Source: Actinophytocola oryzae
Lineage (GTDB): Bacteria > Actinomycetota > Actinomycetes > Mycobacteriales > Pseudonocardiaceae
Direction of reading: 5' to 3'
NCBI RefSeq assembly: GCF_004364325.1
Contig: NZ_SOCP01000005.1
Span: 603,727-667,726 of the forward strand
DNA length: 64,000 nucleotides
Shown here: piece after piece, positions 36,876 to 46,605 of the stretch
Numbering within the stretch: position 1 is the first letter of the stretch
How the letters are laid out: every line of letters starts with the position of its first letter
The notes under the pieces: model-generated
Databases searched by the model: none
The model's input: the letters and a program-made list of their open reading frames with translations, nothing else
Told to the model about the DNA's origin: nothing
Program-made: the position numbers and the translations under genes

Positions 36876-37169
36876 TCACTGGGTGTCGGACCTGTCCTGT
36901 ATGACCACGCCCTGCTCCACGACGGTCTTCCTGATCTCGGCGCGGAGCCGCGCCTTGAGCGAGTCCGGGGCGTGTTCGCCACCGCACTTGCGGGCCAGCA
37001 ACACCTTCAGGTGCTCGTCGATGCCGTACTGCTCGAGGCACGGACTGCACTCGTCGAGGTGCTGCTCCAGAAGCAGGCGACGCTTCTCGTCGCATTCGTG
37101 GTCAAGGAACAGCCACACCTCGGACAGCACCTCCGAGCAGTCGGTGTCATGTGGTTCGCCGCAGCTCAT
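36876..37169 (-). CDS. rsrA: Redox-sensing anti-sigma factor RsrA
   Basis: 97 residues of the zinc-binding anti-sigma (ZAS) family: HxxxCxxC is HLDECSPC and an upstream Cys11 and His pair complete the site. Oxidation of these Cys releases zinc and frees SigR. It overlaps sigR by ATGA, the usual coupling for a sigma/anti-sigma pair. Confidence 0.93.
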   Translation of the reverse strand: MSCGEPHDTDCSEVLSEVWLFLDHECDEKRRLLLEQHLDECSPCLEQYGIDEHLKVLLARKCGGEHAPDSLKARLRAEIRKTVVEQGVVIQDRSDTQ

Positions 37170-37792
37170 GATCCGGTCACCTCACGGTCGGACGACCGCA
37201 GGAAGCCGCGGTCACGTGCGACCCCTGCCAACAGGTCGCGCAGCTGCCGACGGCCACGGTGCAGTCGAGACATCACCGTCCCGATCGGCGTGTGCATTAT
37301 CTCCGCGATCTCCTTGTAAGCGAAGCCCTCGACGTCGGCGAGGTAGACCGCGAGGCGGAACTCCTCGGGCAGCTGCTGCAGCGCCTCCTTCACGTCGTTG
37401 TCGGGGAGGCGGTCCATCGCCTCGATCTCCGCGGAGCGGAGCCCGCTCGACGTGTGCGACTCGGCCTGCGCGAGCTGCCAGTCGGTGATCTCCTCGGTCG
37501 GTGACTGCTGCGGCTGCCGCTGCCTCTTCCGGTACCCGTTGATGTAGGTGTTGGTGAGGATCCGGTACAGCCAGGCCTTGAGGTTGGTGCCCGCCGAGAA
37601 CGACGCGAACGCGGCGTACGCCTTGAGGTAGGTCTCCTGGACCAGGTCCTCGGCGTCGGCCGGGTTGCGGGTCATCCGCAGCGCGGCGGAGTACAGCTGG
37701 TCCAGCAGCGGCATGGCGTCGCGCTCGAAGCGCTCTGCCCGCTCCTGCTCGGTCTCAGCCTGCGGGTTTGGCTGGGTTTCGGTGCTCGGCAC
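37166..37792 (-). CDS. sigR: ECF sigma factor SigR/SigH, thiol-oxidative stress
   Basis: 208 residues from GTG 37792; an in-frame ATG at 37882 would give a longer form, and long unstable forms of SigR are known in Streptomyces. Region 2 is FERDAMPLLDQLYSAALRMTRNPADAEDLVQETYLKAY with the NTYINGYRKRQRQ extension, and region 4 is DVEGFAYKEIAEIMHTPIGTVMSRLHRGRRQL. It closely follows M. tuberculosis SigH. It directs the disulfide-stress response and is held by RsrA. Confidence 0.93.
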   Translation of the reverse strand: MPSTETQPNPQAETEQERAERFERDAMPLLDQLYSAALRMTRNPADAEDLVQETYLKAYAAFASFSAGTNLKAWLYRILTNTYINGYRKRQRQPQQSPTEEITDWQLAQAESHTSSGLRSAEIEAMDRLPDNDVKEALQQLPEEFRLAVYLADVEGFAYKEIAEIMHTPIGTVMSRLHRGRRQLRDLLAGVARDRGFLRSSDREVTGS

Positions 37793-37947
37793 CGTGCTCC
37801 CTTCCAGTCGGAACAGTCCCGTCGTCGGAATCGCACAGGACCCCTGTGAGGATACGCGGCGAGTCTGAGTCAGCACGTCCACGTCAACGCCGGGCCCGCC
37901 CCGCTCATTCCTTCGTGAACGGTGCTGTGTCCTGCCTCATCAGGCGC

Positions 37948-38559
37948 TCAGCCGTGGGGGCGCAGGATCCGGCCGAGCCACTCCTCGACCGTCCTGGAGA
38001 CCGTCTTCAGGTCCCTCTTGAGCGAGTGGTCTCCCGGGAGGGCGAGGATCTCGCGGTGCTGGGCGGGGCCCGGCATGCCGAACGGGTCGGACTCGCCCTG
38101 GACGACCAGTGTCGGCACCGTCACGGCGTCCAGCTCGGGCATCCGGGTCTTCTCCGGCCTGCCCGGCGGGTGCACCGGGAAGGCGAGGCACAGCACGGCC
38201 ACCGCCTGGCCCTCCGCCGACGTGCGGCAGGCCACGCGGGCGCCGGAGGACCGGCCGCCGAACACCAGCGGCAGGTCGTGGAACCACTCCGCCGTCAACG
38301 CCTCGACGACCGCGAGCCACGCGGTGTCCAGCTGCTTCGCCGGGGCAGGCGCACGCCGGCCCGCCACCCGGTAGGGCTGCTCGACCAGCGCCACGTGCAC
38401 GCCGGCCGCCGCGGCTGCCCGGGAGGCCGCGACCAGGTCGGGTGCGCCGACCCCACCGCCCGCGCCGTGGCCGAGCAGCAGCGCCGCACGGCCCTCCTCG
38501 GCACAGTGCAGCTCCGCACGGGCGGGCCCGTGCGGGGTGTCGATCGTCAGCGTCGTCAT
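37948..38559 (-). CDS. Alpha/beta hydrolase, KANL3/Tex30-like
   Basis: 203 residues. The oxyanion region is LLGHGAGGGVG, the nucleophile elbow is GGRSSGARVA with Ser, the acid is in QGESDPFG and the His in LPGDHSLK. Related to dienelactone-hydrolase-like proteins of unknown substrate. ATG 38559 overlaps the SRAP stop (ATGA), and the pairing of these two genes is common in actinobacteria. Confidence 0.85.
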   Translation of the reverse strand: MTTLTIDTPHGPARAELHCAEEGRAALLLGHGAGGGVGAPDLVAASRAAAAAGVHVALVEQPYRVAGRRAPAPAKQLDTAWLAVVEALTAEWFHDLPLVFGGRSSGARVACRTSAEGQAVAVLCLAFPVHPPGRPEKTRMPELDAVTVPTLVVQGESDPFGMPGPAQHREILALPGDHSLKRDLKTVSRTVEEWLGRILRPHG

Positions 38560-39308
38560 CGGTCGAACAGCGTCAGGTCCGCCTTCTCTTCCTCACGTGC
38601 CAGCAGCTCGGGTCCGTTGTTGCGGACATTGTTGACCTTCGTGGACACCGGGCGCAGCTCGAGCGACTCCACCAGCTCGAGCGGCGGCGGCGTCGCGAGC
38701 AGCTCCGAGACCTCGTCGACGTCGGGGTCCAGCCAGGCCGCCCACGAGTCCGGGGACATGAGCAGCGGCATCCGGTCGTGGATGTCGGCGAGCGGGCCGA
38801 CCGCGTCCGTGGTCAGCACCGCCGCGCTCACCACCGGCGGCCCGTCCTTGTCCTCCGGGTCGCGCCAGACCGTCCACAGGCCTGCCATGGCGAGGCTGTG
38901 CCCGTCGGGACCGGTCATGAAGTACGGCTGCTTGACTTTGCCGTCACGCTTCCACTCGAACCAGCCGTCGGCGGGGACCAGGCAGCGCCGCTTGGCGACG
39001 GACGTGCGGAACGCCGAGGTCGTGGCGGCCTTCTCGGCACGCGCGTTGATCATCCTGGCGCCGATGGACCTGTCCTTCGCCCACGCGGGGATCAGGCCCC
39101 AGCGCATGACCCGCAGGCTGCGCACGGTCGTCGACGGGTCCGGCTCGCCGTCCTCGTCGCGAGGGTGGCGCTGCACGACGGCCACGACGTCCTTGGTCGG
39201 CGCGACGTTGTAGTCCGTCGCGGGCGCGTGGTCGTCCGTCTCGTCGAGCGCGTCGAACTCGGCGGCCAGCGTGGCCGGGTCCTTCGTGGCCGCGTATCTC
39301 CCGCACAC
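38556..39308 (-). CDS. SOS response-associated peptidase (SRAP/HMCES-like)
   Basis: 250 residues. GTG 39308 is the right start because the catalytic Cys must become residue 2: the protein reads (M)CGRYAAT. Other SRAP residues are NVAPT (Asn), RMINARAE (Arg/Glu) and LTTDAVGPLADIHDRMPLLM with the active-site His. The enzyme crosslinks to abasic sites in single-stranded DNA and protects them. It faces aroA across an 80-bp gap. Confidence 0.95.
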   Translation of the reverse strand: MCGRYAATKDPATLAAEFDALDETDDHAPATDYNVAPTKDVVAVVQRHPRDEDGEPDPSTTVRSLRVMRWGLIPAWAKDRSIGARMINARAEKAATTSAFRTSVAKRRCLVPADGWFEWKRDGKVKQPYFMTGPDGHSLAMAGLWTVWRDPEDKDGPPVVSAAVLTTDAVGPLADIHDRMPLLMSPDSWAAWLDPDVDEVSELLATPPPLELVESLELRPVSTKVNNVRNNGPELLAREEEKADLTLFDR

Positions 39309-39388
39309 CTCGATCACCTCCCTGCAGGCCATCGTGTCACCTACCGACAGTCTGCACCGCGTCGACCGAGGTGCGGGATCATCAGTGC

Positions 39389-40654
39389 ATGACCCAGCCG
39401 TGGAACGCGCCGTTCGCGACCGAGCCCGTCCGTGCCACCGTGGCTGTGCCGGGCTCGAAGTCGATCACCAACCGGGCGCTGGTGCTCGCCGCGCTGAGCG
39501 AGCGGGGCGGCACGCTGACCGGTGCGCTGCGCAGCCGGGACAGCAAGCTGATGATCGACGCACTGCGTGCGCTCGGCGTGCCCGTCGACGAGGGTGACCA
39601 GGTCGTCGTGGGCCCTCACCAGGGGCTGCGCGGTCCGTCCGAGGTCGACTGCGGGCTCGCGGGCACGGTCATGCGGTTCGTGCCGCCCGCCGCGGCCATC
39701 GCGGACGGGGACGTGCACTTCGACGGTGACCCGAGGGCGCGGGAACGGCCCATGAGCACGGTGCTGGACGCGTTGCGTGCGCTCGGCGCGGCGGTCGACG
39801 GCGACGCGCTGCCGTTCACCCTGCACGGCAAGGGCGCGCTGCCCGGCGGCACGGTCACGATCGACGCGTCGGCGTCGTCCCAGTTCGTGTCGGGGCTGCT
39901 GCTCGCGGGTGCCAGGTACGACTCCGGCCTGACCGTGCACCACGACGGCAAGCCGGTCCCCTCGCTGCCGCACATCGAGATGACCGTGGCGATGCTGCGT
40001 GCGGCCGGGGTGACGGTCGACGACAGCGCGCACAACACGTGGCGTGTCGAACCGGGACCGATCGAATCACGCGACTGGGTGATCGAGCCGGACCTGTCGA
40101 ACGCGACGCCGTTCCTCGCGGCCGCGGCCGTCACGGGTGGTTCCCTGACGATCCCCGGCTGGCCGGAGCACACGACCCAGCCGGGTGATGTCTTCCGGGA
40201 GATCGCGGCCGGGATGGGCTGCACCGTCCAGCACGACGAGCACGCGCTGACCCTCACCGGCCCCGACGAGCTGACCGGCATCGACTTCGACCTGCACGAC
40301 GTCGGCGAGCTGACCCCGACCGTCGCCGCGCTGGCCGTCCTGGCGAACGGGCCGAGCGTCCTGCGGGGCATCGCCCACCTGCGCGGCCACGAGACGGACC
40401 GGCTCGCCGCGCTGGCCACCGAGATCAACAAGCTGGGCGGCGACGCCACCGAGACCGACGACGGCCTGGTGATCAGGCCGAAACCACTCGGCGCGGGGTT
40501 GTGGCTGGCCTACGAGGACCACCGGATGGCCACCGCGGGCGCGGTGATCGGCCTGAAGGTGGCCGGTGTCCGGGTCGACGACATCGGCACGACCTCGAAG
40601 ACGCTGCCGGACTTCCCCGCCATGTGGGACCGGATGCTCGGCGCGGCGGGGTGA
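39389..40654 (+). CDS. aroA: 3-phosphoshikimate 1-carboxyvinyltransferase (EPSP synthase)
   Basis: 421 residues. Motifs: VPGSKSITNRALVLAAL, the GLAGTVMRFVPP phosphate loop, and DLHDVGELTPTVAALAV plus GHETDRLAAL and YEDHRMATAGAV. It makes EPSP from shikimate 3-phosphate and PEP in aromatic amino acid synthesis. Its stop overlaps the start of rsgA (GTGA). Confidence 0.97.
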   Translation: MTQPWNAPFATEPVRATVAVPGSKSITNRALVLAALSERGGTLTGALRSRDSKLMIDALRALGVPVDEGDQVVVGPHQGLRGPSEVDCGLAGTVMRFVPPAAAIADGDVHFDGDPRARERPMSTVLDALRALGAAVDGDALPFTLHGKGALPGGTVTIDASASSQFVSGLLLAGARYDSGLTVHHDGKPVPSLPHIEMTVAMLRAAGVTVDDSAHNTWRVEPGPIESRDWVIEPDLSNATPFLAAAAVTGGSLTIPGWPEHTTQPGDVFREIAAGMGCTVQHDEHALTLTGPDELTGIDFDLHDVGELTPTVAALAVLANGPSVLRGIAHLRGHETDRLAALATEINKLGGDATETDDGLVIRPKPLGAGLWLAYEDHRMATAGAVIGLKVAGVRVDDIGTTSKTLPDFPAMWDRMLGAAG

Positions 40655-41676
40655 CCCCGCGCGGCCGGCGATCGGACTGGAAGCGCCTGGACGAGTCCGA
40701 CGTCCGGGTGCGACCGGGAAAGGGCACCCGGCCGCGCAGCAAGCGGAGGCCGGAGCACGCCGACGCGCGGGCCGCGATGGTGACCGCGGTCGACCGGGGC
40801 CGCTGGACGTGCGCGCTGGATGGCAAGCCCGACCAGCAGGTCGTCGCGATGCGTGCCCGCGAGCTGGGCCGTACGCCGATCGTCGTCGGCGACCTCGTCG
40901 ACCTGGTGGGCGACACGTCGGGCAGGCCGGACACGCTCGCCCGGGTCGTGCGGGTGGCCGACAGGTCGAGCGTGCTGCGCCGCACCGCGGACGACAACGA
41001 CCCGTACGAGCGCGTGGTCGTCGCCAACGCACAACAGCTGCTGATCGTGTGCTCCCTCGCCGATCCCCCGCCCCGCACGGGTTTCATCGACCGCTGCCTC
41101 GTCGCCGCGTTCGCGGGCGGGCTCAAACCCGTGCTGTGCCTGACGAAGTCGGACCTCGCCTCGCCTGCCCAGGTGGTCGCGGCGTACGCGGACCTGGACC
41201 TGCCGACACTGGTGACCCGCAGCGACCAGGAGCCCGACGAGGTGCGCGAACGGCTGGCGAACCAGGTGTCCGCGCTCGTGGGGCACTCCGGCGTCGGCAA
41301 GTCGACGCTGGTGAACAAGCTGGTGCCGGACGCCTTCCGCGCGGTGAGCGCCGTGAGCGCGGTCGGCAAGGGCCGCCACACCTCGGTGGGCGCGATCTCC
41401 CTGCCGCTGCCCGGCGGCGGCTGGGTCGTGGACACCCCCGGCATCCGGTCCTTCGGGCTGGCGCACATCGAGCCGGACGACATCGTGGCGGCGTTCCCGG
41501 AGTTCGTCGAGGCGGTCGAGGAGTGCCCGTCCAACTGCGGACATCTCGGGCCGCCGGAGGACCCGGACTGCATGCTCGACGTGGTCACCGAGGAGGGCAG
41601 GGCGACACCTGGGCGCCTGGAGTCGGTCCGCCGCCTGCTCACGTCCCGTGCGCGACTCGACGAGTACGCGGACTGA
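40651..41676 (+). CDS. rsgA: Ribosome small-subunit GTPase RsgA
   Basis: 341 residues. An N-terminal OB-fold (IVVGDLVDLVGD) leads to the circularly permuted GTPase: G4 LTKSDLA, G1 GHSGVGKSTLVN, G2/G3 HTSVG and DTPGIRSFG. The C-terminal zinc finger is CPSNCGHLGPPEDPDC. It aids 30S maturation. GTG 40651 is inside the aroA stop. Confidence 0.95.
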   Translation: MTPRGRRSDWKRLDESDVRVRPGKGTRPRSKRRPEHADARAAMVTAVDRGRWTCALDGKPDQQVVAMRARELGRTPIVVGDLVDLVGDTSGRPDTLARVVRVADRSSVLRRTADDNDPYERVVVANAQQLLIVCSLADPPPRTGFIDRCLVAAFAGGLKPVLCLTKSDLASPAQVVAAYADLDLPTLVTRSDQEPDEVRERLANQVSALVGHSGVGKSTLVNKLVPDAFRAVSAVSAVGKGRHTSVGAISLPLPGGGWVVDTPGIRSFGLAHIEPDDIVAAFPEFVEAVEECPSNCGHLGPPEDPDCMLDVVTEEGRATPGRLESVRRLLTSRARLDEYAD

Positions 41677-41748
41677 GCACCCGGAGTAATCGACTGCGCC
41701 GTTCAGTCTAGTGTGGTGCTCTCATCCACCTGAGGGAGAGAGCGACCT

Positions 41749-42546
41749 ATGCGGAAGGCAGTCCTCGCACTGGGCGCGTTCGCGTTGGCAGTGGCAGTGG
41801 GCGCGTGGATCGGCAACGGCGACAGCCCCGAGCGCGCCGCCGCGTCGGCGGAGCTGTTCGTGCTGGCGAAGTCGATCGGCGACGAGACCACGCGAGCGGG
41901 CTCGGCGCACATGGCGATCATCGCGTCCGGCGCGGACACGGAGACGAAGGGCAGCGGCGACGTCAGGTTCGCCGCCGAGGACGCGGCGATGGCGCTCGAC
42001 CTCACGACGGAGAAGGGCGCGATCCCGACGGTGCAGGTGGGCGGGACGCTGTTCATGCGGCTGCCGCAGGAGGTCGCGCCGGGCAAGCCGTGGCTGGAGA
42101 TCGACCCGTACGGCAGGAGCCGGCTGTCGAGGATGTTCGGCCCGCTGAACGACCAGCTGAGCAAGGCCGCCGACCCGCACACGACACTGCGGGCGTTCCA
42201 CCAGGCCGGCGAGATCACCGCCGCGAGGGACGAGGACCTGGACGGCAGGAAGGTCCGGCACTACACCATTTCCGTCGACGTGGCGCGGGTCGCCCAGACC
42301 CAGCTGACCCCGGCGTCGCGGCAGGCCATCCAGGCCGCGCTCGCCGGCGGCATGACGAACTTCGGGGCCGAGCTGTGGGTCGACGAGCAGGGCCTGCCCG
42401 CCAGGTTCACCCTCGACTCCCCCGCACAGGATGGCTCTGGCCGCGTGACGTCACTGAAACTGCGGGTGGACTACACGGACTGGGGCACCCCGGTGACGAT
42501 CACCGCGCCGCCCGAGGACCAGATCGTCAAGGGCAAGGCCGACTGA
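41749..42546 (+). CDS. Secreted LppX/LprG-like protein
   Basis: 265 residues. An N-terminal hydrophobic signal (AVLALGAFALAVAVGAWIG) is present, with no lipobox Cys. The body is beta-rich with repeated strands (AHMAIIASGADTETKGSGDVRF, VQVGGTLFMRLP, FGAELWVDEQGLPARFTLDS), matching the half-barrel of LppX_LprAFG lipid-carrier proteins. It probably acts in the cell envelope. RBS GGGAGAG precedes ATG. Confidence 0.75.
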   Translation: MRKAVLALGAFALAVAVGAWIGNGDSPERAAASAELFVLAKSIGDETTRAGSAHMAIIASGADTETKGSGDVRFAAEDAAMALDLTTEKGAIPTVQVGGTLFMRLPQEVAPGKPWLEIDPYGRSRLSRMFGPLNDQLSKAADPHTTLRAFHQAGEITAARDEDLDGRKVRHYTISVDVARVAQTQLTPASRQAIQAALAGGMTNFGAELWVDEQGLPARFTLDSPAQDGSGRVTSLKLRVDYTDWGTPVTITAPPEDQIVKGKAD

Positions 42547-42555
42547 CGGAAGGAC

Positions 42556-42579
42556 GTCCCCGCCGCACCCGGCGGGGAC
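42556..42579. terminator. Bidirectional terminator
   Basis: Perfect 10-bp stem GTCCCCGCCG / CGGCGGGGAC with a 4-nt loop between convergent stops. Confidence 0.8.
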
Positions 42580-42589
42580 TCCTCCGCGC

Positions 42590-43357
42590 TCAGACGGCGT
42601 CGAAGTGCTCGGCCAGCAACGCGTTGACCGCGTCCGGGCGCTCGACCGCCAGCGAGTTGCCCGCACGTTTCACCGTGACGTGGTGGGTGTTCGCGGCGGT
42701 GTCGGCGATGCGCTGGGAGTGCGGTCTCGGGTAGACGTTGTCCTCGTCGGCGGACAGGACCAGCATCGGGACCGTCGCGTCCACCAGCTCGTCCAGCACG
42801 CCCTTGCGGGACAGCACGCCCTCCGCGGCCGTCAGTGCCGAGGAGTCCAGCGCCCCGAAGTGCTCGCACCACCGGTCCCGCAACGCGACCCGCTCGGTCA
42901 GCGTGGTCTCGCCGAACATCAGGGCGTCCAGTGGCAGGATCGTGCACTCCTCCGGCTCCTCGTCCGCCGAGGACGCCAGGACGGCGGCCGATCGCACCAG
43001 CTCGGGATGCCGGGCGACCAGCCGCAACACGACGAACCCGCCCATCGCGTTGCCGACGAGGTGTGCTGGCCCGAGGGACAGCGCCTCGATCAGGGCCGCC
43101 GCGTCCTCGGTCAGGGTGTCCATGTCGACGCTCGACGAGCGGGCGCTGCCGCCCTGGCCGCGGTGGTCGTAGGTGACCACGCGGAACGCCCGCCCGAACC
43201 GCGCCACCTGCGCCTCGAACATGCTCCTGTCGAAGTACAGGGAATGGCTGAACACCACGGCGGGGCCGTCGCCGCCGGTGTCGTCGTAGGCCAGCGTGGT
43301 GCCGTTGACTTCGATGGTGGGCAACGCCGCCCCCTCCTGGTCAATGGTCTCGACCAT
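42590..43357 (-). CDS. Alpha/beta hydrolase
   Basis: 255 residues from ATG 43357; a start at LPTIEVNG is also possible. Oxyanion VVFSHSLYFD, nucleophile region LVGNAMGGFVV where Ser is replaced by Ala (G-N-A-M-G-G), acid in LSADEDNVYP and a His in THHVTVKRAGN. The usual GxSxG Ser is missing, so it may be inactive as a hydrolase or use another mechanism. Otherwise similar to 3-oxoadipate enol-lactonase-like proteins. Confidence 0.8.
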   Translation of the reverse strand: MVETIDQEGAALPTIEVNGTTLAYDDTGGDGPAVVFSHSLYFDRSMFEAQVARFGRAFRVVTYDHRGQGGSARSSSVDMDTLTEDAAALIEALSLGPAHLVGNAMGGFVVLRLVARHPELVRSAAVLASSADEEPEECTILPLDALMFGETTLTERVALRDRWCEHFGALDSSALTAAEGVLSRKGVLDELVDATVPMLVLSADEDNVYPRPHSQRIADTAANTHHVTVKRAGNSLAVERPDAVNALLAEHFDAV

Positions 43358-43389
43358 CCCATTATGAGGGCGGCGCCGCCGGATCGCGC

Positions 43390-46300
43390 TTACTTCAGGG
43401 CATACGCGCGGATGATCGTCTCCTTCGTGCTGTTCCCGTCCTGGTCACCGGTGCTCGCCCGCAGGGACACGAACGCCGCGCCCCTCGGGTGGTCGACGGT
43501 CGCCTGCCACTGGTCGTGGTCGCGCGTGACCCTGACGGGCCGCCACGTGGCGCCGTCGTCGTAGGACACCTCGACCACCGGCGTGCTCACCCTGCCCACC
43601 GGTCCGCCGTTGCGTTCCACGGTGACCGGCAAGGAGAACCGCCTCCCGGCAGGCGCGAAGTTGTGGTCGTCCAGGTTCGGCCTGAACCGGACGGCCAGCA
43701 GCGGCAGCTGGGCCGGATCATCGCCGTCGACGTGCCCCGACCTGAACGTCCACTCCCCACTGACCACTGTGGACAGTCGGGCGCCGGTGCGGTTGAGCGT
43801 CGACCGCAGCGTGTAGTTCGCCACCTCGGGGTCGAGGGTTATCCCGCCACCGCCCGGGTACGGGTCCTCCGCGATGACCTCGCCGTTGCGCAACAGGGTC
43901 GTGGAGCCCTCGCCGATCGCGAAGCCTGCCCGTCCCGTGCCCTGGTCGGTGGCCATGGGCAGGTTGAGACGGGTGTCGTCACCGAGTCGCGCGGCGAAGT
44001 AGTACCCGGCGCTGGTGTCCGGCCACGCCGGTCCGTACACGCCGACGTTCCAGCGTTCCCTCGTCGTGGCACCGCGCTTGTACACCTTGGGCGCGGCCTG
44101 CAGGAGGGTCGACACCGTCTCCTGCCCGCTCGGGTCGGAGATCTCGTCGAACTGGGCGTCCCACGGCACGTCCGGCGTGTAGTACTCGGTCAGCGTCGCG
44201 GGCAGCTTCATCGTGACGAAGTACTCCCGCCTGCCGTACGCGTCCGGTGTGGCCGCCGCGTACTCGGCCCGCACCTTCGCGAGCTGGCGGTCGTGCACGG
44301 TCCACCGCAGCGTCGACGGGACGACACCGTCCTCGACGTGCCGCACGTTGTACAGGTACGGGCTGCCGTCGAAGGACGTGCCGTTCCACGCGGCCATGCG
44401 TTCCTCGGCCGTGAAGGTGAACCTGCCCTTCTTGGAGGTCGTCGACGGCTTGATGGAGAAGTCGTCGAAGTTCGGGATGTACGCGGTCGTACCCGTTGGG
44501 CCCCAGTCGGTCTCGAGCGCGAACTGGAACATCGCCGTGCCGGTCCTCGCGTCCGGCCGGTCGACCGTGAAGGCGACCTTCTGCGCCTCCCGCGCGTCCA
44601 CCGTCAGCGACGTGTCGCCGGTGACCGTGAAGGCCGGTTCGGCGAAGTTGGCGAACAGGTAGTCGGACGGGGCCTTCTCCGTCTGCACCGTGGCCTCGAA
44701 GTAGAACTCGCCCTTCGGCAGACGCACGACGACCGTGCCGGACGGGTCGTAGGGCAGGTACGCCTTGGGGTTGTTCACGTCCACGAACCGGTAGAAGTAG
44801 TTCTCGGTCGCGGAACCGTTGTGGTCGAGGAAGCGCACCGTGACGTCGTAGCTCTCGACCTCGCGGGTCACGGCGAACGGCGTGCGCACGGTCTGGCCGC
44901 TACCGGTCGCGATGATCTCGCCGCCGTACTGGCCGTCCGGTGCCTCGACCCTGGTGTCGGTCGTGATGGTCGCACTGGCCTGGCCGCCGGCAGGCACGGT
45001 CAGCGACGCGGGCGAGATCGTGAACATTCCCGACGGCGCCGCGGTTCCACCCGGGCCGGTCATCTCGTCGGACAGGTCGAGCGTGACCGGTTCGGTCCCG
45101 GTGTTGGTGTAGGTCAACGTCTTCGCGACCGGTTGGTCGTCGTCGTGCGGCCACTGCACGACGCCGTTGCTGATGCTCGCAGGCGACGCGGAGACCGTCG
45201 AGGTCGTGGCCTTGGCGACGTCGACGCGACCGGCACCCTGGTCGTACACGCTCACGCCGCCGGTCGGCTCGGCGCTGCCCATGAGCGTCGCCTTGAGCTG
45301 GTCAGGGGTCCAGTCCGGGTGCTCGCCGGCGAGGATGGCCGCGGCGCCCGCGACGTGCGGGGTCGCCATGGACGTGCCGGACAGGGAGACGTACCCGTCG
45401 GCGGCGGGGTCGCCGATCATGCCGTTCGCGGCCTTCGCGGCCACGATGTCCACGCCCGGTGCGGTGATGTCCGGCTTGAGGACCTCGTCGATCCTGCCGC
45501 GGCTGGAGAACTCGGCGAGCTGGTCGTCGCGGTCCACGGCGCCGACGGTGAGCGCCGAGTCCGCGGCGGCCGGACTGCCCACGAGGTAACCGGAGTTGCC
45601 TGAGGCGACCACGAACAGCGCGCCGGTCTCGGCGGTGAGCCGGTTGACCGCCTGGGACATCGGGTCGGTGCCGTCACTCCAGTCCCCGGTGCCGAGGCTC
45701 ATGTTGACGACGTCGGCGCCGCTGCGGGCCGCCCACTCCATCCCCGCGATGATCCACGACTCCTGGCCGCCGCCGAAGTCGTTGAGCACCTTGCCGTTCA
45801 GCAGCCTCGTGTCCGGCGCGACGCCCTTGTACGTGCCGCCGGACGCCGCACCGCTGCCGGTGATGATCGACGCGACGTGCGTGCCGTGCCCGAAGTGGTC
45901 GTCCGCGTCCCCGGCGTCGCTGAAGTTCTGCGCCCCCGTCACCGCGTCCGCGAGATCCGGGTGCGACACGTCGATCCCGGTGTCCAGCACGGCGACCGTC
46001 GTGCCCGCACCCGTGTGACCTGCGGCCCAGGCCGCCGGCGCGCCGATCTGCGGCACCGAGTGGTCGAGGCTCGCCCGCACCGGGCCGTCCAGCCAGACGT
46101 GCTCGGCTGTCCTGGCGGTCGCCCAGAACGTGGCCGACCGGTCGGCCGACACGGCGGTGGCACCCATGGCGGGCAGCTCACGGCTGACCTGCGCACCGGC
46201 CGCCCTCGGGGTCCTGCCCCCGAAGTCGACGATCAGCGGCAGCGTGGTCCGCGACGCGTCGTCGTACTTCGCACGGACCAGCTCCGTGACGTCGAACAGC

Positions 46301-46605
46301 CTCGGGTCGAGCGTTCCCTGTGACAGCGGGGTGACCGCGTCCGAGGGGATCACGTGCGTGTCGCCCTGCTCGTCCTCGCGGGTGAAGAAGGCGATCTGCT
46401 CGCGGCCCTTCGCCGCACGCACCGTCACGCCACGCATCCCGCCGAGCGTGACCTTGTCCCCGGTCAGCAGTGTCACGGTCGGGCCGGCACCGGACGCCGC
46501 GACAGCCCCCGCGGCATCCGGTGCGGCCCACGCGGACGGCGCGACGACGCCGACCGCGAGCACGGCGGCGAGCAGGCTCGGCAGAGCCCGTTTGTAGATC
46601 ATCAA
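43390..46605 (-). CDS. Secreted subtilisin-like S8 peptidase
   Basis: 1071 residues. Signal peptide (LPSLLAAVLAVGVVAPSAWA), a propeptide to about residue 190, then the S8 catalytic domain: Asp in VAVLDTGIDVSHPDL, His in FGHGTHVASIITG, Asn in VVASGNSG and Ser in SLSGTSMATPHVAGAAAIL. The 600 residues behind are beta-rich repeats ending with a domain that has FRPNLDDHN. Such proteins are secreted and degrade extracellular protein. It is a single gene, separated from the sigma factor by the repeat at 46762. Confidence 0.95.
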   Translation of the reverse strand: MMIYKRALPSLLAAVLAVGVVAPSAWAAPDAAGAVAASGAGPTVTLLTGDKVTLGGMRGVTVRAAKGREQIAFFTREDEQGDTHVIPSDAVTPLSQGTLDPRLFDVTELVRAKYDDASRTTLPLIVDFGGRTPRAAGAQVSRELPAMGATAVSADRSATFWATARTAEHVWLDGPVRASLDHSVPQIGAPAAWAAGHTGAGTTVAVLDTGIDVSHPDLADAVTGAQNFSDAGDADDHFGHGTHVASIITGSGAASGGTYKGVAPDTRLLNGKVLNDFGGGQESWIIAGMEWAARSGADVVNMSLGTGDWSDGTDPMSQAVNRLTAETGALFVVASGNSGYLVGSPAAADSALTVGAVDRDDQLAEFSSRGRIDEVLKPDITAPGVDIVAAKAANGMIGDPAADGYVSLSGTSMATPHVAGAAAILAGEHPDWTPDQLKATLMGSAEPTGGVSVYDQGAGRVDVAKATTSTVSASPASISNGVVQWPHDDDQPVAKTLTYTNTGTEPVTLDLSDEMTGPGGTAAPSGMFTISPASLTVPAGGQASATITTDTRVEAPDGQYGGEIIATGSGQTVRTPFAVTREVESYDVTVRFLDHNGSATENYFYRFVDVNNPKAYLPYDPSGTVVVRLPKGEFYFEATVQTEKAPSDYLFANFAEPAFTVTGDTSLTVDAREAQKVAFTVDRPDARTGTAMFQFALETDWGPTGTTAYIPNFDDFSIKPSTTSKKGRFTFTAEERMAAWNGTSFDGSPYLYNVRHVEDGVVPSTLRWTVHDRQLAKVRAEYAAATPDAYGRREYFVTMKLPATLTEYYTPDVPWDAQFDEISDPSGQETVSTLLQAAPKVYKRGATTRERWNVGVYGPAWPDTSAGYYFAARLGDDTRLNLPMATDQGTGRAGFAIGEGSTTLLRNGEVIAEDPYPGGGGITLDPEVANYTLRSTLNRTGARLSTVVSGEWTFRSGHVDGDDPAQLPLLAVRFRPNLDDHNFAPAGRRFSLPVTVERNGGPVGRVSTPVVEVSYDDGATWRPVRVTRDHDQWQATVDHPRGAAFVSLRASTGDQDGNSTKETIIRAYALK

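Noticed and set aside
37793..37882. SigR-type promoter (GGAAT and GTT) before sigR
   Set aside because: I could not find GGAAT on the coding strand with proper spacing, so autoregulation is not claimed from sequence.
43489..45603. 704-residue plus-strand frame opposite the S8 peptidase
   Set aside because: Val/Arg-rich shadow; the protease on the minus strand has a full catalytic triad and signal peptide.
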